From contig JAUPWK010000015.1 of the NCBI GenBank assembly GCA_030916555.1, positions 1 through 17,693 of the forward strand: a stretch of 17,693 bases of DNA, read 5' to 3'. A program made the position numbers and the translations under genes. The stretch's first letter is position 1, and each line of letters starts with the position of its first letter. Positions 1 through 7,492 of this stretch are shown here, in pieces. The notes beneath the pieces were generated by a model. That model was given only the letters and a program-made list of their open reading frames with translations. It had not been told where the DNA came from and made no database searches. The stretch is from Patescibacteria group bacterium. GTDB lineage: Bacteria > Patescibacteriota > Patescibacteriia > UBA9934.

Positions 1-273
1 AGTATCGCCCTTTTGCACGGTGAGCGTACTTGGTTCAAAGGAGAAGTTTTCTCCAGTCACGGTAAAGGTCTTAATATTAGCGTCATCGGTTTTTACAACA
101 TCATCCGATTTGACATCTTCGCTATTTGGATTTGGTTCACCAACAGCGATGTTTGCAGCTGAATTTTCGTCTGTTGGAGCGTTGCTGTTATTGGAAACTT
201 TCTCAACTCCCTGTGCGCAACCCGTGCCTAGCAGGACGACTAAAGCGGCAGCTGCCAAAAATTTGTGATTCAT
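1..273 (-). CDS. Cupredoxin-like lipoprotein, 3' end cut by window edge
   Basis: The reading frame starts at the ATG at 273 and runs open off the left edge, so only the first 91 codons are seen. The N-terminus has a short lysine-containing head, an Ala/Leu/Val hydrophobic stretch and a cysteine in the context LLGTGCAQ, which reads as a lipoprotein signal peptide with a slightly relaxed lipobox (Gly at -3). A Ser/Asn/Asp-rich linker follows, then FTVTGENFSFEPSTLTVQKG, which matches the first strands of EfeO/plastocyanin-like cupredoxin domains. The copper ligands would lie beyond the edge, so metal binding cannot be checked. Inferred role: a membrane-tethered small copper or redox protein outside the cell. 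It is last in the minus-strand cluster, 50 bases after the acyltransferase. A TATTCT or TATTAT hexamer at 286-294 could give it its own promoter. Confidence 0.8.
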   Translation of the reverse strand, partial: MNHKFLAAAALVVLLGTGCAQGVEKVSNNSNAPTDENSAANIAVGEPNPNSEDVKSDDVVKTDDANIKTFTVTGENFSFEPSTLTVQKGDT

Positions 274-323
274 AAAATCCGATCAAGAATAATAGCTGAG
301 CTTGAATAGTTTAGCCTCAAAAT

Positions 324-1181
324 TCAGGTTGTGGTAGGTCTCTTGTGGTTTAAACGGATACGCCAGTGATTTTTTGGAAACCATATTCGCGTAACGTTGA
401 AATGTGTCTTGAAAACTGAATATCCGTTTCCAGATAAAGGTCCTTTGGTTGTTTTTGGTTCCATGTGTCCGAATGTGAGCGTGGCATACCCGCGAGCGAT
501 TGATTTTTGATACCACCAATCGACAAGTCCAACCATCGGATTATCTTTTTTGTAGTTTGGGTGAAAGGCACCAATAATATATTCGCTCATTTTCGCTTCA
601 TCGCAATTACCGGATACGAGACAGGCAACGGGAATCTGGTTCTTTTCTGCAACCAAAATATCGATGGTTTCAGGATGTGCTAAAAGTTGACGATCAAGAA
701 CTTTTAGCATGGCTTCCTGAAGGCTTTTGGGTACTTGAGAGGTTTTATAGAGGAGTTCAACGTCAGCCTTGCTGCCACTTCTTAACGTACAGCCAGAGCG
801 TAAGAATGCTTTGAGGTGCCGTTTTGCTTGTTGACGCCAATCATTTCGATAGTCGGGGTGGAGTGTGGCGTAGGCGACAGTGTATTCACGTCCAAACCGA
901 AACCAGCCCGATGTGTTTTTAAGCTGATATTTTGGTATCCATTCGTGAATTGCAATGTAGCCGGGGTTGGCTGCGGGTTGCGGGGCGGTGGCTGTGAAAG
1001 AGCGGTGCCAACTTATGAAGCGGTTTTCAAACACGGTTATAGTTTGGCCGTCATAGTCGTAACGAATGCGATTGTGCGGATAGTGACCGTTGGCATACCA
1101 CTTTGTGTGATGCAATGAAGGAATGCCTGAATTGGGTAGGGGGCATTGATCGGCGGCAAAACGTAATCGGTCTGGTTCCAT
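324..1181 (-). CDS. FemAB/GNAT-like acyltransferase (putative)
   Basis: A 285-aa soluble protein without signal peptide or membrane segment. Residues about 137-262 look like the acyltransferase core of the FemAB/GNAT superfamily: a helical SKADVELLYKTSQV stretch, a strand pair ETIDILVAEKNQIPVACLVS, then SEYIIGAFHPNY and a helix VGLVDWWYQKSIARGYATLTFGH, as in FemAB-like proteins that transfer amino acids or acetyl groups. The N-terminal ~105 residues are rich in Tyr, Trp and His and I do not recognise them; a basic helix (112-127) joins the halves. The substrate cannot be told from sequence. Cell-envelope or peptide modification is possible by family analogy. The ATG lies 8 bases after the VOC stop codon and has no Shine-Dalgarno, so it is probably read from the same transcript. 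The superfamily call is by pattern only. Confidence 0.6.
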   Translation of the reverse strand: MEPDRLRFAADQCPLPNSGIPSLHHTKWYANGHYPHNRIRYDYDGQTITVFENRFISWHRSFTATAPQPAANPGYIAIHEWIPKYQLKNTSGWFRFGREYTVAYATLHPDYRNDWRQQAKRHLKAFLRSGCTLRSGSKADVELLYKTSQVPKSLQEAMLKVLDRQLLAHPETIDILVAEKNQIPVACLVSGNCDEAKMSEYIIGAFHPNYKKDNPMVGLVDWWYQKSIARGYATLTFGHMEPKTTKGPLSGNGYSVFKTHFNVTRIWFPKNHWRIRLNHKRPTTT

Positions 1182-1189
1182 ACGGACCG

Positions 1190-1633
1190 TTAGGCTTGAA
1201 GATCAAGAGGCCTCACGGGGTTCATGACAGCGTAGGGGTCTGTTTTCCAGATATCTGAAACATCGGCATAGAGTTCGAGCTCATTGCCGTCAGGATCAAG
1301 GATATAAATGCTGTGTGTGACGGTATGGTCACCGGTACCAACGATTGTTACTCCCTTTGCGAGCAGCTCTCTGTACACCATTTTTGCGTCTTCGGGAGAG
1401 TTTCCAATTTTAAAACCGATATGGTAGAGGCCTGGCTTAGCTGATCTGTCAGTGTTCGGGTTGCCGCCCACCTCAATGAGGAGAAGTTCATGGTGAGTGC
1501 GACCGGCGGAAAATACGGCAAGGCCAGGTTGGCGTGTAATTTCTTGAAAACCAAGGGTGAGTTTGTAAAAATCGGCTGAACGTTCAAGATTACTTACAAA
1601 GAGTACGACGTGGCCAAGTTCTTGGATCTTCAT
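1190..1633 (-). CDS. VOC-superfamily protein, catechol-2,3-dioxygenase/glyoxalase-like
   Basis: A 147-aa single-module protein of the vicinal oxygen chelate fold. It opens with IQELGHVVLFVSNLERSADF, the usual first beta-alpha unit, and has YHIGFKI in the middle and DPDGNELELYAD near the end. The expected metal ligands are H8, H71 and E120; the stretch DHTVTHSIYILDPDG (102-116) resembles the second half of extradiol dioxygenases of the CatE type. Only one pair of beta-alpha units is present, so an active site would need a homodimer or the protein may be a glyoxalase or resistance-type VOC protein. The substrate is unknown. It starts 3 bases after the stop of the 33-aa membrane peptide and ends 8 bases before the acyltransferase start, which indicates one operon. 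No Shine-Dalgarno is seen. Confidence 0.88.
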   Translation of the reverse strand: MKIQELGHVVLFVSNLERSADFYKLTLGFQEITRQPGLAVFSAGRTHHELLLIEVGGNPNTDRSAKPGLYHIGFKIGNSPEDAKMVYRELLAKGVTIVGTGDHTVTHSIYILDPDGNELELYADVSDIWKTDPYAVMNPVRPLDLQA

Positions 1634-1636
1634 AGG

Positions 1637-1738
1637 TTATTTTGTGGCTATCCAAAACATAATATAGCCCATCAGAAAAAGGGTCATTATTGCAGTACTT
1701 GCAAATAGGGCGAGGAGCGTGTGTTGAGGGGGCTTCAT
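1637..1738 (-). CDS. 33-aa single-pass membrane peptide
   Basis: A short open frame starting at the ATG at 1738 and ending in TAA at 1637-1639. The peptide begins MKPPQHTLLALFAS and is almost entirely one hydrophobic helix (about residues 8-31), ending in Thr-Lys. A TATACT hexamer lies 8 bases upstream of the ATG, and the stop lies 3 bases before the VOC start. Those two facts argue that it is a translated first gene of the operon and not chance. No family is recognised. It may be a small membrane anchor or regulator, or may serve mainly as a leader whose translation couples to the VOC gene. Confidence is limited because frames this short arise by chance. Confidence 0.55.
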   Translation of the reverse strand: MKPPQHTLLALFASTAIMTLFLMGYIMFWIATK

Positions 1739-1746
1739 GGGCTAAA

Positions 1747-1752
1747 AGTATA
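1747..1752 (-). promoter_or_regulatory. Probable -10 box (TATACT) for the 1-1738 operon
   Basis: TATACT on the minus strand ends 8 bases before the ATG at 1738. A start site about 7 bases downstream of the box would fall at or next to the ATG, giving a leaderless transcript. No convincing -35 is seen; the expected position runs into the terminator stem at 1771-1797. Confidence 0.5.
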
Positions 1753-1762
1753 GCAGAAACCC

Positions 1763-1797
1763 AATAAAAAGAATACCGGGCGTGTTGCCCGGTATTC
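1763..1797 (-). terminator. Rho-independent terminator of the 542-aa surface protein gene
   Basis: A perfect 11-bp inverted repeat, GAATACCGGGC at 1771-1781 and its complement at 1787-1797, with a 5-base loop. On the minus strand it is followed by TTTTTATT, a good uridine tract. It lies just past the stop codon at 1812 and separates this gene from the downstream operon. Confidence 0.92.
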
Positions 1798-1811
1798 TTT
1801 GTTGCCTTTAC

Positions 1812-3440
1812 TTAGTCGTGGAGGCTTTCGCGCTCCTTCATGTCATTCACGTCGATACCAAGGTCTTCAGAAGCATCTACCTCAAGACCGGAGTCAAATT
1901 TGGTGAAGAAAGTTGGCTCAATGTCAATCACGTAGTCTGCCCAGTTGCTACCAAAGAGATCGATTGCAGTAGCCTCATCGCCGATCTCGCGGAGCTCTGG
2001 AGAGAATTCGTCACTGCTGTCGTCAAGGAAGTAGACAACAGGTGAGGATTGAATTTTTACAAGCACCACACCAGCCTTTGGCAACATGCTGCCATCGAGT
2101 GGAAGGGCGGACAGGGTGCTGGCGCTTACTTCTTTAACTCCATCAAAAGAATCAAACCAAGTGAAGTAACTTTGTTCGTTGATGAAGACACGGCGAGTGT
2201 ATGTGGAAGTAACGTAGTATACGGCACTTGAAGTAGAGCTATGAATAACGTCTCCTGGATTTACCCCGGCAACAGGAACGATGTCACTGCTATCGTCTGA
2301 AGAGGTGTCGTCGCTTGGCATGTCCTCACTGCCGTCATCTGAATTTTCATCAGATCCAGCGCTGTCGTCGGAAGTGCCACAGGTACTTGACCAATCGGTG
2401 AGATCAAAAGAGTAGACGTTGGTCACTGCTCCGGTATCGCTGCGAAGGGCGAAGTAGGCGGTGCTAGTGCTGTCATCGAACGTGACATTAAAGCTGTCAG
2501 AGCCCTCGATGTCATTACTTACCCATTCTGCATCAGAAAAATACTGGTCATCAGACGCAAGGTAGGCGTCAATGTTTGAACCGGTGACACTAAATGATTG
2601 GGTATTTTCAAGTGAGCAAACTGCGCCATCGTAGCTAAATGAAGACACGGTTGCTGGCGTAGATGATCCTGAACCACAAGCGCCGGTGGTGAATGACCAA
2701 TCTCCATCTTGTGGCCCCGTTGTGACGAGTGTGGTGACTGTTCCGGTTGAAGCAATGATTTCAGCTTCATCAGTCGTAACGGAGTATGCATGACCGCAAA
2801 GCATATTCACAAAACTCAAGGTCACCGTCATCTCATCTCCAGACCAAGTGGTTGTGAATGATCCAGGATCAGGAGAAACCGCAAACTCTGTGCCTTCATC
2901 AAAAGTTGGATCCATTCTTTCTGAGAAAGCAATAACGACGTCTGAGGTGATTGAAACTCCAACGCCGGCACTAACTGGTGTGGTGCTGACGATCGTTGGT
3001 GCGGCGGCGTCGGTAATGGTTTGGCTAGCTTTTGCAGACATGGCGCCACTTGTGAGCGTGACACTGCCGGCAGTTCCGGCGTTAGCGTAACTAATAACAG
3101 GTGGGGTTACCGATCCAGTCTCGTTGGTGTCTGATGTGATGGTGATATCGAGAAAGGCATTGCTTCCTGTGCAGGAGATACCGGTAATTGCCCAATTCAT
3201 TTCGCTCGCAGTGTTCACTGTCCAGTCGCCGGCTTCGTAGGCGCAGGCGGTGACGTTTTCATCCATCGTCCAACGTACGCGATTGACGGTTCCATTGCCG
3301 TCGGTGTCTTGGTATACTTTTGCGCTAATCGTGTCGGCGGCGAAGGCTTGCTGATTGAAAGCGAAGAACGTTACGGCCGCAAAACCAAGCAGCAGCGCGG
3401 TGCGCAAGGCTGAAGGGGTACTCATCCTGAGTGAATTCAT
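1812..3440 (-). CDS. Secreted multidomain surface protein with Big_5-type Ig-like domain and C-terminal CPR module
   Basis: A 542-aa exported protein (from the ATG at 3440). Residues 1-34 form a signal peptide with likely cleavage at AFA|AD. Then come an Asp-rich, EF-hand-like loop DTDGNGTVNRV (45-55) typical of calcium-binding surface proteins; a Big_5/SbsA-type Ig-like domain (about 147-256, from AAPTIVSTTPV to WSFTTG); a beta module with VTGSNIDAYLASDDQYF (about 270-355); a strongly acidic Ser/Asp linker (about 355-388); and a C-terminal module (about 392-520) with AVYYVTSTYTRRVF, YFTWFD and SNWADYVIDIEP. The last two modules recur in the protein at 10338-11468. Cysteines could form disulfides. 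Likely role: envelope or S-layer-associated protein; no enzyme motif is seen. Start choice is uncertain: ATG at 3470 and ATG at 3425 are in frame. A TATGAT at 3473-3478 would begin transcription past 3470, and a TATGAA at 3437-3442 would fit the 3425 start. Confidence 0.85.
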   Translation of the reverse strand: MNSLRMSTPSALRTALLLGFAAVTFFAFNQQAFAADTISAKVYQDTDGNGTVNRVRWTMDENVTACAYEAGDWTVNTASEMNWAITGISCTGSNAFLDITITSDTNETGSVTPPVISYANAGTAGSVTLTSGAMSAKASQTITDAAAPTIVSTTPVSAGVGVSITSDVVIAFSERMDPTFDEGTEFAVSPDPGSFTTTWSGDEMTVTLSFVNMLCGHAYSVTTDEAEIIASTGTVTTLVTTGPQDGDWSFTTGACGSGSSTPATVSSFSYDGAVCSLENTQSFSVTGSNIDAYLASDDQYFSDAEWVSNDIEGSDSFNVTFDDSTSTAYFALRSDTGAVTNVYSFDLTDWSSTCGTSDDSAGSDENSDDGSEDMPSDDTSSDDSSDIVPVAGVNPGDVIHSSTSSAVYYVTSTYTRRVFINEQSYFTWFDSFDGVKEVSASTLSALPLDGSMLPKAGVVLVKIQSSPVVYFLDDSSDEFSPELREIGDEATAIDLFGSNWADYVIDIEPTFFTKFDSGLEVDASEDLGIDVNDMKERESLHD

Positions 3441-3540
3441 AGCAACACAAAAAGGATTAAAATTTTGCATTCATCATAGCGGGATAACCATAGATTTTTG
3501 ATAATTACCCACAGTCCCGTTGGTTGATTGAGGTTCAATC

Positions 3541-4014
3541 TTAGAAAATGAGGATGAGAAAGGCGGTATACATTCCTACGGCGATAAACACGTTCCCAAT
3601 TGCTCCAAGGGCGGTAGTAATGACTGAGAAGGAGGCGGCGCGTAGGGCTTTTATGTGGTCATGAAATTGTAAGAGTTCTGCAACGAATACGCCCATGAAT
3701 AGACCAAGGAACGCACCAAATGGTGGGAAAATAAGCATGCCAATGAAGAGTCCAATGATTCCAAACAGTAGCGACTTTTTATTTGCGCCTCCAAGCTTGG
3801 CGCCAATAAGGCCGGACGAGTAATCAATGAATAATGATAATAGGGCCAGGCTGCCAAAGATAATGAGCGGCATGAGCCCGAGCGTACTGAAATTTGTGAT
3901 GAGCGCGTAAATGAATATTGTGCCAAAGAGCATGGGGACACCTGGAAGCGTTGGGATGCATGTAAGGAGAACGCAGAAGAGGGTTGCGATGGTGAAGATG
4001 ATGTCAATCGTCAT
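3541..4014 (-). CDS. DUF456-family integral membrane protein
   Basis: A 157-aa protein made almost wholly of hydrophobic helices (about four to five segments). It shows the DUF456 signature: a LPGVPM turn after the first helix (23-28), IDYSSGLIGAKLGGANKKSL (63-82) and a glycine-rich helix pair IIGLFIGM...PPFGAFLGLFMGVFVAELL (86-115). The biochemical role of the family is unknown. It starts with ATG at 4014, divergently from crtE, and has a TATCAT hexamer 8 bases upstream of the start. It ends about 100 bases before the surface protein start on the same strand, so read-through is possible, but the surface gene has its own -10-like boxes. Placement next to the carotenoid cluster may be coincidental. 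Confidence 0.9.
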   Translation of the reverse strand: MTIDIIFTIATLFCVLLTCIPTLPGVPMLFGTIFIYALITNFSTLGLMPLIIFGSLALLSLFIDYSSGLIGAKLGGANKKSLLFGIIGLFIGMLIFPPFGAFLGLFMGVFVAELLQFHDHIKALRAASFSVITTALGAIGNVFIAVGMYTAFLILIF

Positions 4015-4022
4015 ATGTGGGC

Positions 4023-4028
4023 ATGATA
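4023..4028 (-). promoter_or_regulatory. Probable -10 box (TATCAT) for the DUF456 gene
   Basis: TATCAT on the minus strand ends 8 bases before the ATG at 4014, so transcription would begin at or within two bases of the start codon. No clear -35 is visible. It shares the 51-base divergent intergenic region with the crtE promoter. Confidence 0.45.
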
Positions 4029-4049
4029 GACGAAAAGAGTTGAATTGGA

Positions 4050-4055
4050 TACACT
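4050..4055 (+). promoter_or_regulatory. Probable -10 box (TACACT) for the crtE-crtB-crtI operon
   Basis: TACACT lies 10 bases upstream of the ATG at 4066, with a start site expected near 4062. If used, it leaves a leader of only a few bases and excludes the in-frame TTG at 4045 as start. The -35 is poor, so this rests on spacing and on similar arrangements elsewhere in the window. Confidence 0.4.
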
Positions 4056-4065
4056 GACGTTCGTT

Positions 4066-5130
4066 ATGGATTTCACGGCTTACAAACAGCAGTTCGAGCC
4101 AATTTTTACTCCAAAGTTAGCGGAAAGACTGCAAGTATTTCTCAATTTAACACACGACACATTTTTAAATGATCTCGCGCTTCATACGCAGCAGATTTTA
4201 GCTGGCGGTAAGCGCTTGCGCCCTTATCTGGCCTATATTGGATTCATGGCCGGTGGCGGAGTGCCTCAGGACCATGACCGCATCATAGCGCTTGGGGTGA
4301 GCTTGGAGTTTTTTCATGCCTTTTGTCTCATTCACGACGACGTTATTGATAAAGCCCAGGTGCGCCGTGGCGTGCCAACAATTGAGCGCTACACACTTTT
4401 AGCTCTCGAATCTGCACACCGACACGGCGATTTGGCGCATATTGCTCGTGGCCAGGCAATTCTTCTCGGTGATTTATTGCATGCGTATAGTCTTGAAACG
4501 CTTGTTCATTCTGTTCAGGGCGTGAGTACAGCTGAGGGCGTCATGAAGGAGTTTTATCAAATGATTGATGAGGTGATCGCCGGTCAGATGATTGACGTGG
4601 ATACTATGACGCGTCCCGAACATGACGCTGATCTTTTGGAACGAAAGATGTACTTGAAGACCGCTAGCTATTCCTTCGTACGGCCATTTACTCTGGGCTT
4701 ACGACTCGCCGGTGTGTCCGATGCTCAGGCGTATCAGGACGCCGAACGGATTGGCGCGTTGATTGGTATTGCATTTCAGCTCCAGGACGATTTGCTCGAC
4801 GTGGTCGGTACTGAGGAGATGCTCGGAAAACCAGTTCTGTCTGATATCCGTGACGGTCAGCAGACCCTACTTACCGCACATGTCGCCGAGCATGGAGATG
4901 AAATACAGCGGGCATTATTGCAATGCGTTATGCAGGGCAAGGCGAGCGATGATCAGGTTTTTGAGCTCCGTGATGCGATGCGTCAGCAGGGAGCGGTGGC
5001 AGCTGTAGAGGTACGTATTGAAACGTTATTGCGGTATGCTGAAAACGCTATTGAACAATCAGTTTTTTCTGAAGAAGTGAAGGTGGCATTCATGGCTTTG
5101 CTCACACTCCTTCGTAACCGATCCACATGA
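4066..5130 (+). CDS. crtE: Geranylgeranyl diphosphate synthase
   Basis: A 354-aa trans-prenyltransferase that condenses isopentenyl units onto an allylic diphosphate, most likely to make C20 GGPP for the carotenoid genes that follow. Visible motifs: GGKRLRP (47-53), the first aspartate-rich motif HDDVID (D91, D92, D95) followed by RRG, and the second, QLQDDLLDVVG (D241, D242, D245), with a GKPVLSDIRDGQQT stretch after it. The first motif has no two-residue insertion, and a Phe (F86) lies five residues before it with the smaller Cys at -4. That pattern fits archaeal-type GGPP synthases better than FPP synthases; the chain length is therefore an inference. First gene of the operon, it overlaps crtB by 4 bases (ATGA). 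An in-frame TTG at 4045 would add seven residues, but it lies upstream of the likely -10 box. Confidence 0.93.
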   Translation: MDFTAYKQQFEPIFTPKLAERLQVFLNLTHDTFLNDLALHTQQILAGGKRLRPYLAYIGFMAGGGVPQDHDRIIALGVSLEFFHAFCLIHDDVIDKAQVRRGVPTIERYTLLALESAHRHGDLAHIARGQAILLGDLLHAYSLETLVHSVQGVSTAEGVMKEFYQMIDEVIAGQMIDVDTMTRPEHDADLLERKMYLKTASYSFVRPFTLGLRLAGVSDAQAYQDAERIGALIGIAFQLQDDLLDVVGTEEMLGKPVLSDIRDGQQTLLTAHVAEHGDEIQRALLQCVMQGKASDDQVFELRDAMRQQGAVAAVEVRIETLLRYAENAIEQSVFSEEVKVAFMALLTLLRNRST

Positions 5131-6002
5131 CCGCTCAATCTCAGCTTTTGCAGGAAGACATTGCTCTGTGCCGTGCCATTATGAAAAAGCACGGGGTAAG
5201 TTATGCTTTTGCAACCCGATTTTTTCCTGAGCAAAAACGTGACGGTACAGCGGTCTTATACGCCTTTTTCCGTACCCCTGATGATATTGTTGATGTCGGA
5301 ACCGATAGCCGTGAAGACAAGCTTCGTCGACTCACTGAGTGGCGTAGCCGCTGGCACGAACACGTAAGAGGAGAGCGAAATGACATTCCTGTTTTGCGGG
5401 CCGCGGCTACGGTATTCGCGCAATTTAACATCCCAAGTGACTACGGTGATGCTTTTCTTGTAGCCATGGAACAAGATTTAAGCGTGAGTTCCTACGCTAC
5501 GTATGCTGATCTTGAGGGTTACATGTATGGTTCAGCGGCGGTTGTCGGTCTCATGATGAGTCATATTATTGGCTTTTCAGATCCGGCTGCACTTCTGCAT
5601 GCCAAAGCTCTCGGTGAGGCTATGCAGCTCACCAATTTTCTCCGTGATATCCAGGAAGATCTTGAAACACGTGGACGCGTGTATTTGCCGCTTGAAGACT
5701 TGGAGCGTTTTGGAGTTACGGTAGATGATTTACGCTCAGGCAAAATCACGAGCGCATTTCGTGAGCTCATGAAATTCGAAATTAGTCGCGCGAGGCAGTT
5801 GTATGACGTCGCTCAAAAGGGTATTCATTACTTAGATGCTGATGGGCAATTCGCTGTTCGGCTTGCGGGTGCGCTGTATGCCGCTATCCTTGATAAGATT
5901 GAAGCCGCTGACTACGATGTCTTTACGGCTCGCCGTCGTACCGGACGTTTAGAAAAGTTGTGGTTAACCTTGCACGTATGGAAAACACAAAAACGCGGGT
6001 CA
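5127..6002 (+). CDS. crtB: Phytoene synthase (squalene/phytoene synthase family)
   Basis: A 292-aa enzyme predicted to join two GGPP head to head, through prephytoene diphosphate, into phytoene. It carries the family's marks: SYAFATRFFP (25-34), LYAFFRTPDDIVD (44-56, first Asp motif D52/D53/D56), the helix YADLEGYMYGSAAVVGLMM, and the second Asp motif QLTNFLRDIQEDLETRGRVY (167-186, D174 and D178), followed by LPLEDL. Length is normal for the family. C30 synthases (CrtM/HpnD) look similar, so the C40 product is inferred from the upstream GGPP synthase and the downstream CrtI. Its ATG overlaps the crtE stop codon (ATGA), and its end overlaps the crtI start, so the three genes are likely translationally coupled. 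The stop codon (TAA) occupies 6003-6005 immediately after the last sense codon at 6002. No Shine-Dalgarno is seen. Confidence 0.95.
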
Positions 6003-7492
6003 TAATCATTGGTTCAGGTTTCGGTGGCCTCGGTTTGGCGGCAATGCTCGCAAAATCTGGTCATGAAGTAACTGTTCTCGAAAAGAATGAATCTTTAGGG
6101 GGTCGGGCGAGCGTTTTTCGGGAAGCGGGCTTCACGTTTGATATGGGACCTTCTTGGTATTTAATGCCTGATGTCTTTGAGCATTTTTTCAAGCTGCTTG
6201 GAGAGCGGGTTGAAGACCATTTGAGCCTTACGCGACTCGCTCCGTCGTATCGAGTCTTTTTTAAAGATAAACACAAGGTAGTTGATTTATATTCGGACTT
6301 GGCGCGCGACGCGGCAACTTTTGAAAGTCTTGAACCTGGGGCAGGGGAGTCATTGCGCAAGTATCTGGTGGCAGCCAAACGGAAGTATGAAATTGGGGTC
6401 GGTCAATTTATTTACAAAAATTATGATCACTTCTCGGATTTCTTGACGCGTGAATTTTTGCTCGAGGGTTGGCGATTATCCGTGTTTTCGTCCATGAGTT
6501 CATACGTTAAGACGTATTTTAAGGACACAGACGTTCAAAAAATGTTGCAGCACACTTTACTTTTTCTTGGGAATTCACCAAAAAATGCACCCGCACTGTA
6601 TTCCATGCTCTCACACGTAGATCTTGGGCAAGGTGTATTTTACCCAAGCGGTGGGATTGGAAGCGTGATTCAAGCGATTGTGAAGCTTGGCGCTAAATAT
6701 GGGGTCACATTTAAGACCGGCTCAGCGGTTGTGCGGATCATCACCAAGGATGGTGTTGCGACTGGGGTGAGATTGGCAGATGGAACTGAGCTTACTGCCG
6801 ATGTCGTTGTCTCAAACGCAGATCTTCATCACACCGACACACAACTGCTCGCGCCGGCAGACCGGGAACGTACGGAAAAATATTGGAATAAGCGAGTAAT
6901 GTCGCCATCTGCGTTTATTCTGTACCTTGGTTTGAATAAGCAGTTTTCAAGTATCACGCATCACAATTTGGTCTTTTCCCAAGATTGGGATCAGAATTTT
7001 GATGAAATTTTCACCCATCCGCAATTACCAACAGATCCGTCATTTTACGTTTGTGCTCCAAGCAAAACCGATCCCGGCGTGGCTCCGGAGGGGTCTGAGA
7101 ACATGTTTTTATTAGTGCCGATTGCTTCAGGAATGCATCCAACACAACAGGAGCTTGATGTGTATGAGGCAAAAATGCTTGAAACCATGGAGACGAGTAT
7201 GGGGCTTAGCGGTTTGAGAGATTCAATTGTAGTCAAACGAAGATTCTGTTTGGACGACTTTTCCGAGCGCTATAACAGTTATCGCGGGAGTGGCCTTGGG
7301 TTGTCTCACACACTCTGGCAGACCGCAATTTTCCGTCCAAATACCTACAGCAAGAAAGTGAAAAATTTGTATTTTGTGGGAGGAAATACAAATCCTGGTA
7401 TTGGCATGCCAATGTGTTTAGTTAGTGCTGAGTTGGTGTACAAGCGTTTGGTTGGAGACAATTCCGGTAGGCCGCTCAACTCACTGAAATAG
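5978..7492 (+). CDS. crtI: Phytoene desaturase, CrtI-type FAD-dependent
   Basis: A 504-aa flavoprotein of the CrtI family, which desaturates phytoene stepwise, here presumably to lycopene. The FAD-binding Rossmann motif IIIGSGFGGLGLAA (9-22), the ribose-binding glutamate in VLEKN (E35) and GGRA (41-44) open the protein. DMGPSWYLMP (55-64) and the C-terminal FVGGNTNPGIGMP (466-478) are the two substrate/FAD-side motifs of the family. Length is typical. The ATG at 5978 lies within crtB (28-base overlap); a GTG at 5960 is in frame, but the flavin fold begins right after the ATG start. Its 3' end overlaps the opposing elongase gene by 12 bases. It is the only desaturase in the window, so it may also perform later desaturations that a separate CrtD does elsewhere; that is inference. 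Confidence 0.95.
   Translation: MENTKTRVIIIGSGFGGLGLAAMLAKSGHEVTVLEKNESLGGRASVFREAGFTFDMGPSWYLMPDVFEHFFKLLGERVEDHLSLTRLAPSYRVFFKDKHKVVDLYSDLARDAATFESLEPGAGESLRKYLVAAKRKYEIGVGQFIYKNYDHFSDFLTREFLLEGWRLSVFSSMSSYVKTYFKDTDVQKMLQHTLLFLGNSPKNAPALYSMLSHVDLGQGVFYPSGGIGSVIQAIVKLGAKYGVTFKTGSAVVRIITKDGVATGVRLADGTELTADVVVSNADLHHTDTQLLAPADRERTEKYWNKRVMSPSAFILYLGLNKQFSSITHHNLVFSQDWDQNFDEIFTHPQLPTDPSFYVCAPSKTDPGVAPEGSENMFLLVPIASGMHPTQQELDVYEAKMLETMETSMGLSGLRDSIVVKRRFCLDDFSERYNSYRGSGLGLSHTLWQTAIFRPNTYSKKVKNLYFVGGNTNPGIGMPMCLVSAELVYKRLVGDNSGRPLNSLK

Noticed and set aside
816..1118. Plus-strand open frame of 100 codons
   Set aside because: Antisense to the acyltransferase gene, Cys/Val-rich without recognisable features.
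3526..3540. 6-bp inverted repeat GATTGA/TCAATC after the DUF456 gene
   Set aside because: Too short, AT-rich and without a uridine tract on the minus strand; not convincing as a terminator.
4045..4065. TTG start adding seven residues to CrtE
   Set aside because: The likely -10 box (4050-4055) lies inside this extension, and the ATG at 4066 gives a normal protein length.
5960..5977. GTG start adding six residues to CrtI
   Set aside because: The ATG at 5978 directly precedes the FAD-binding fold as in relatives; the GTG has no supporting site.
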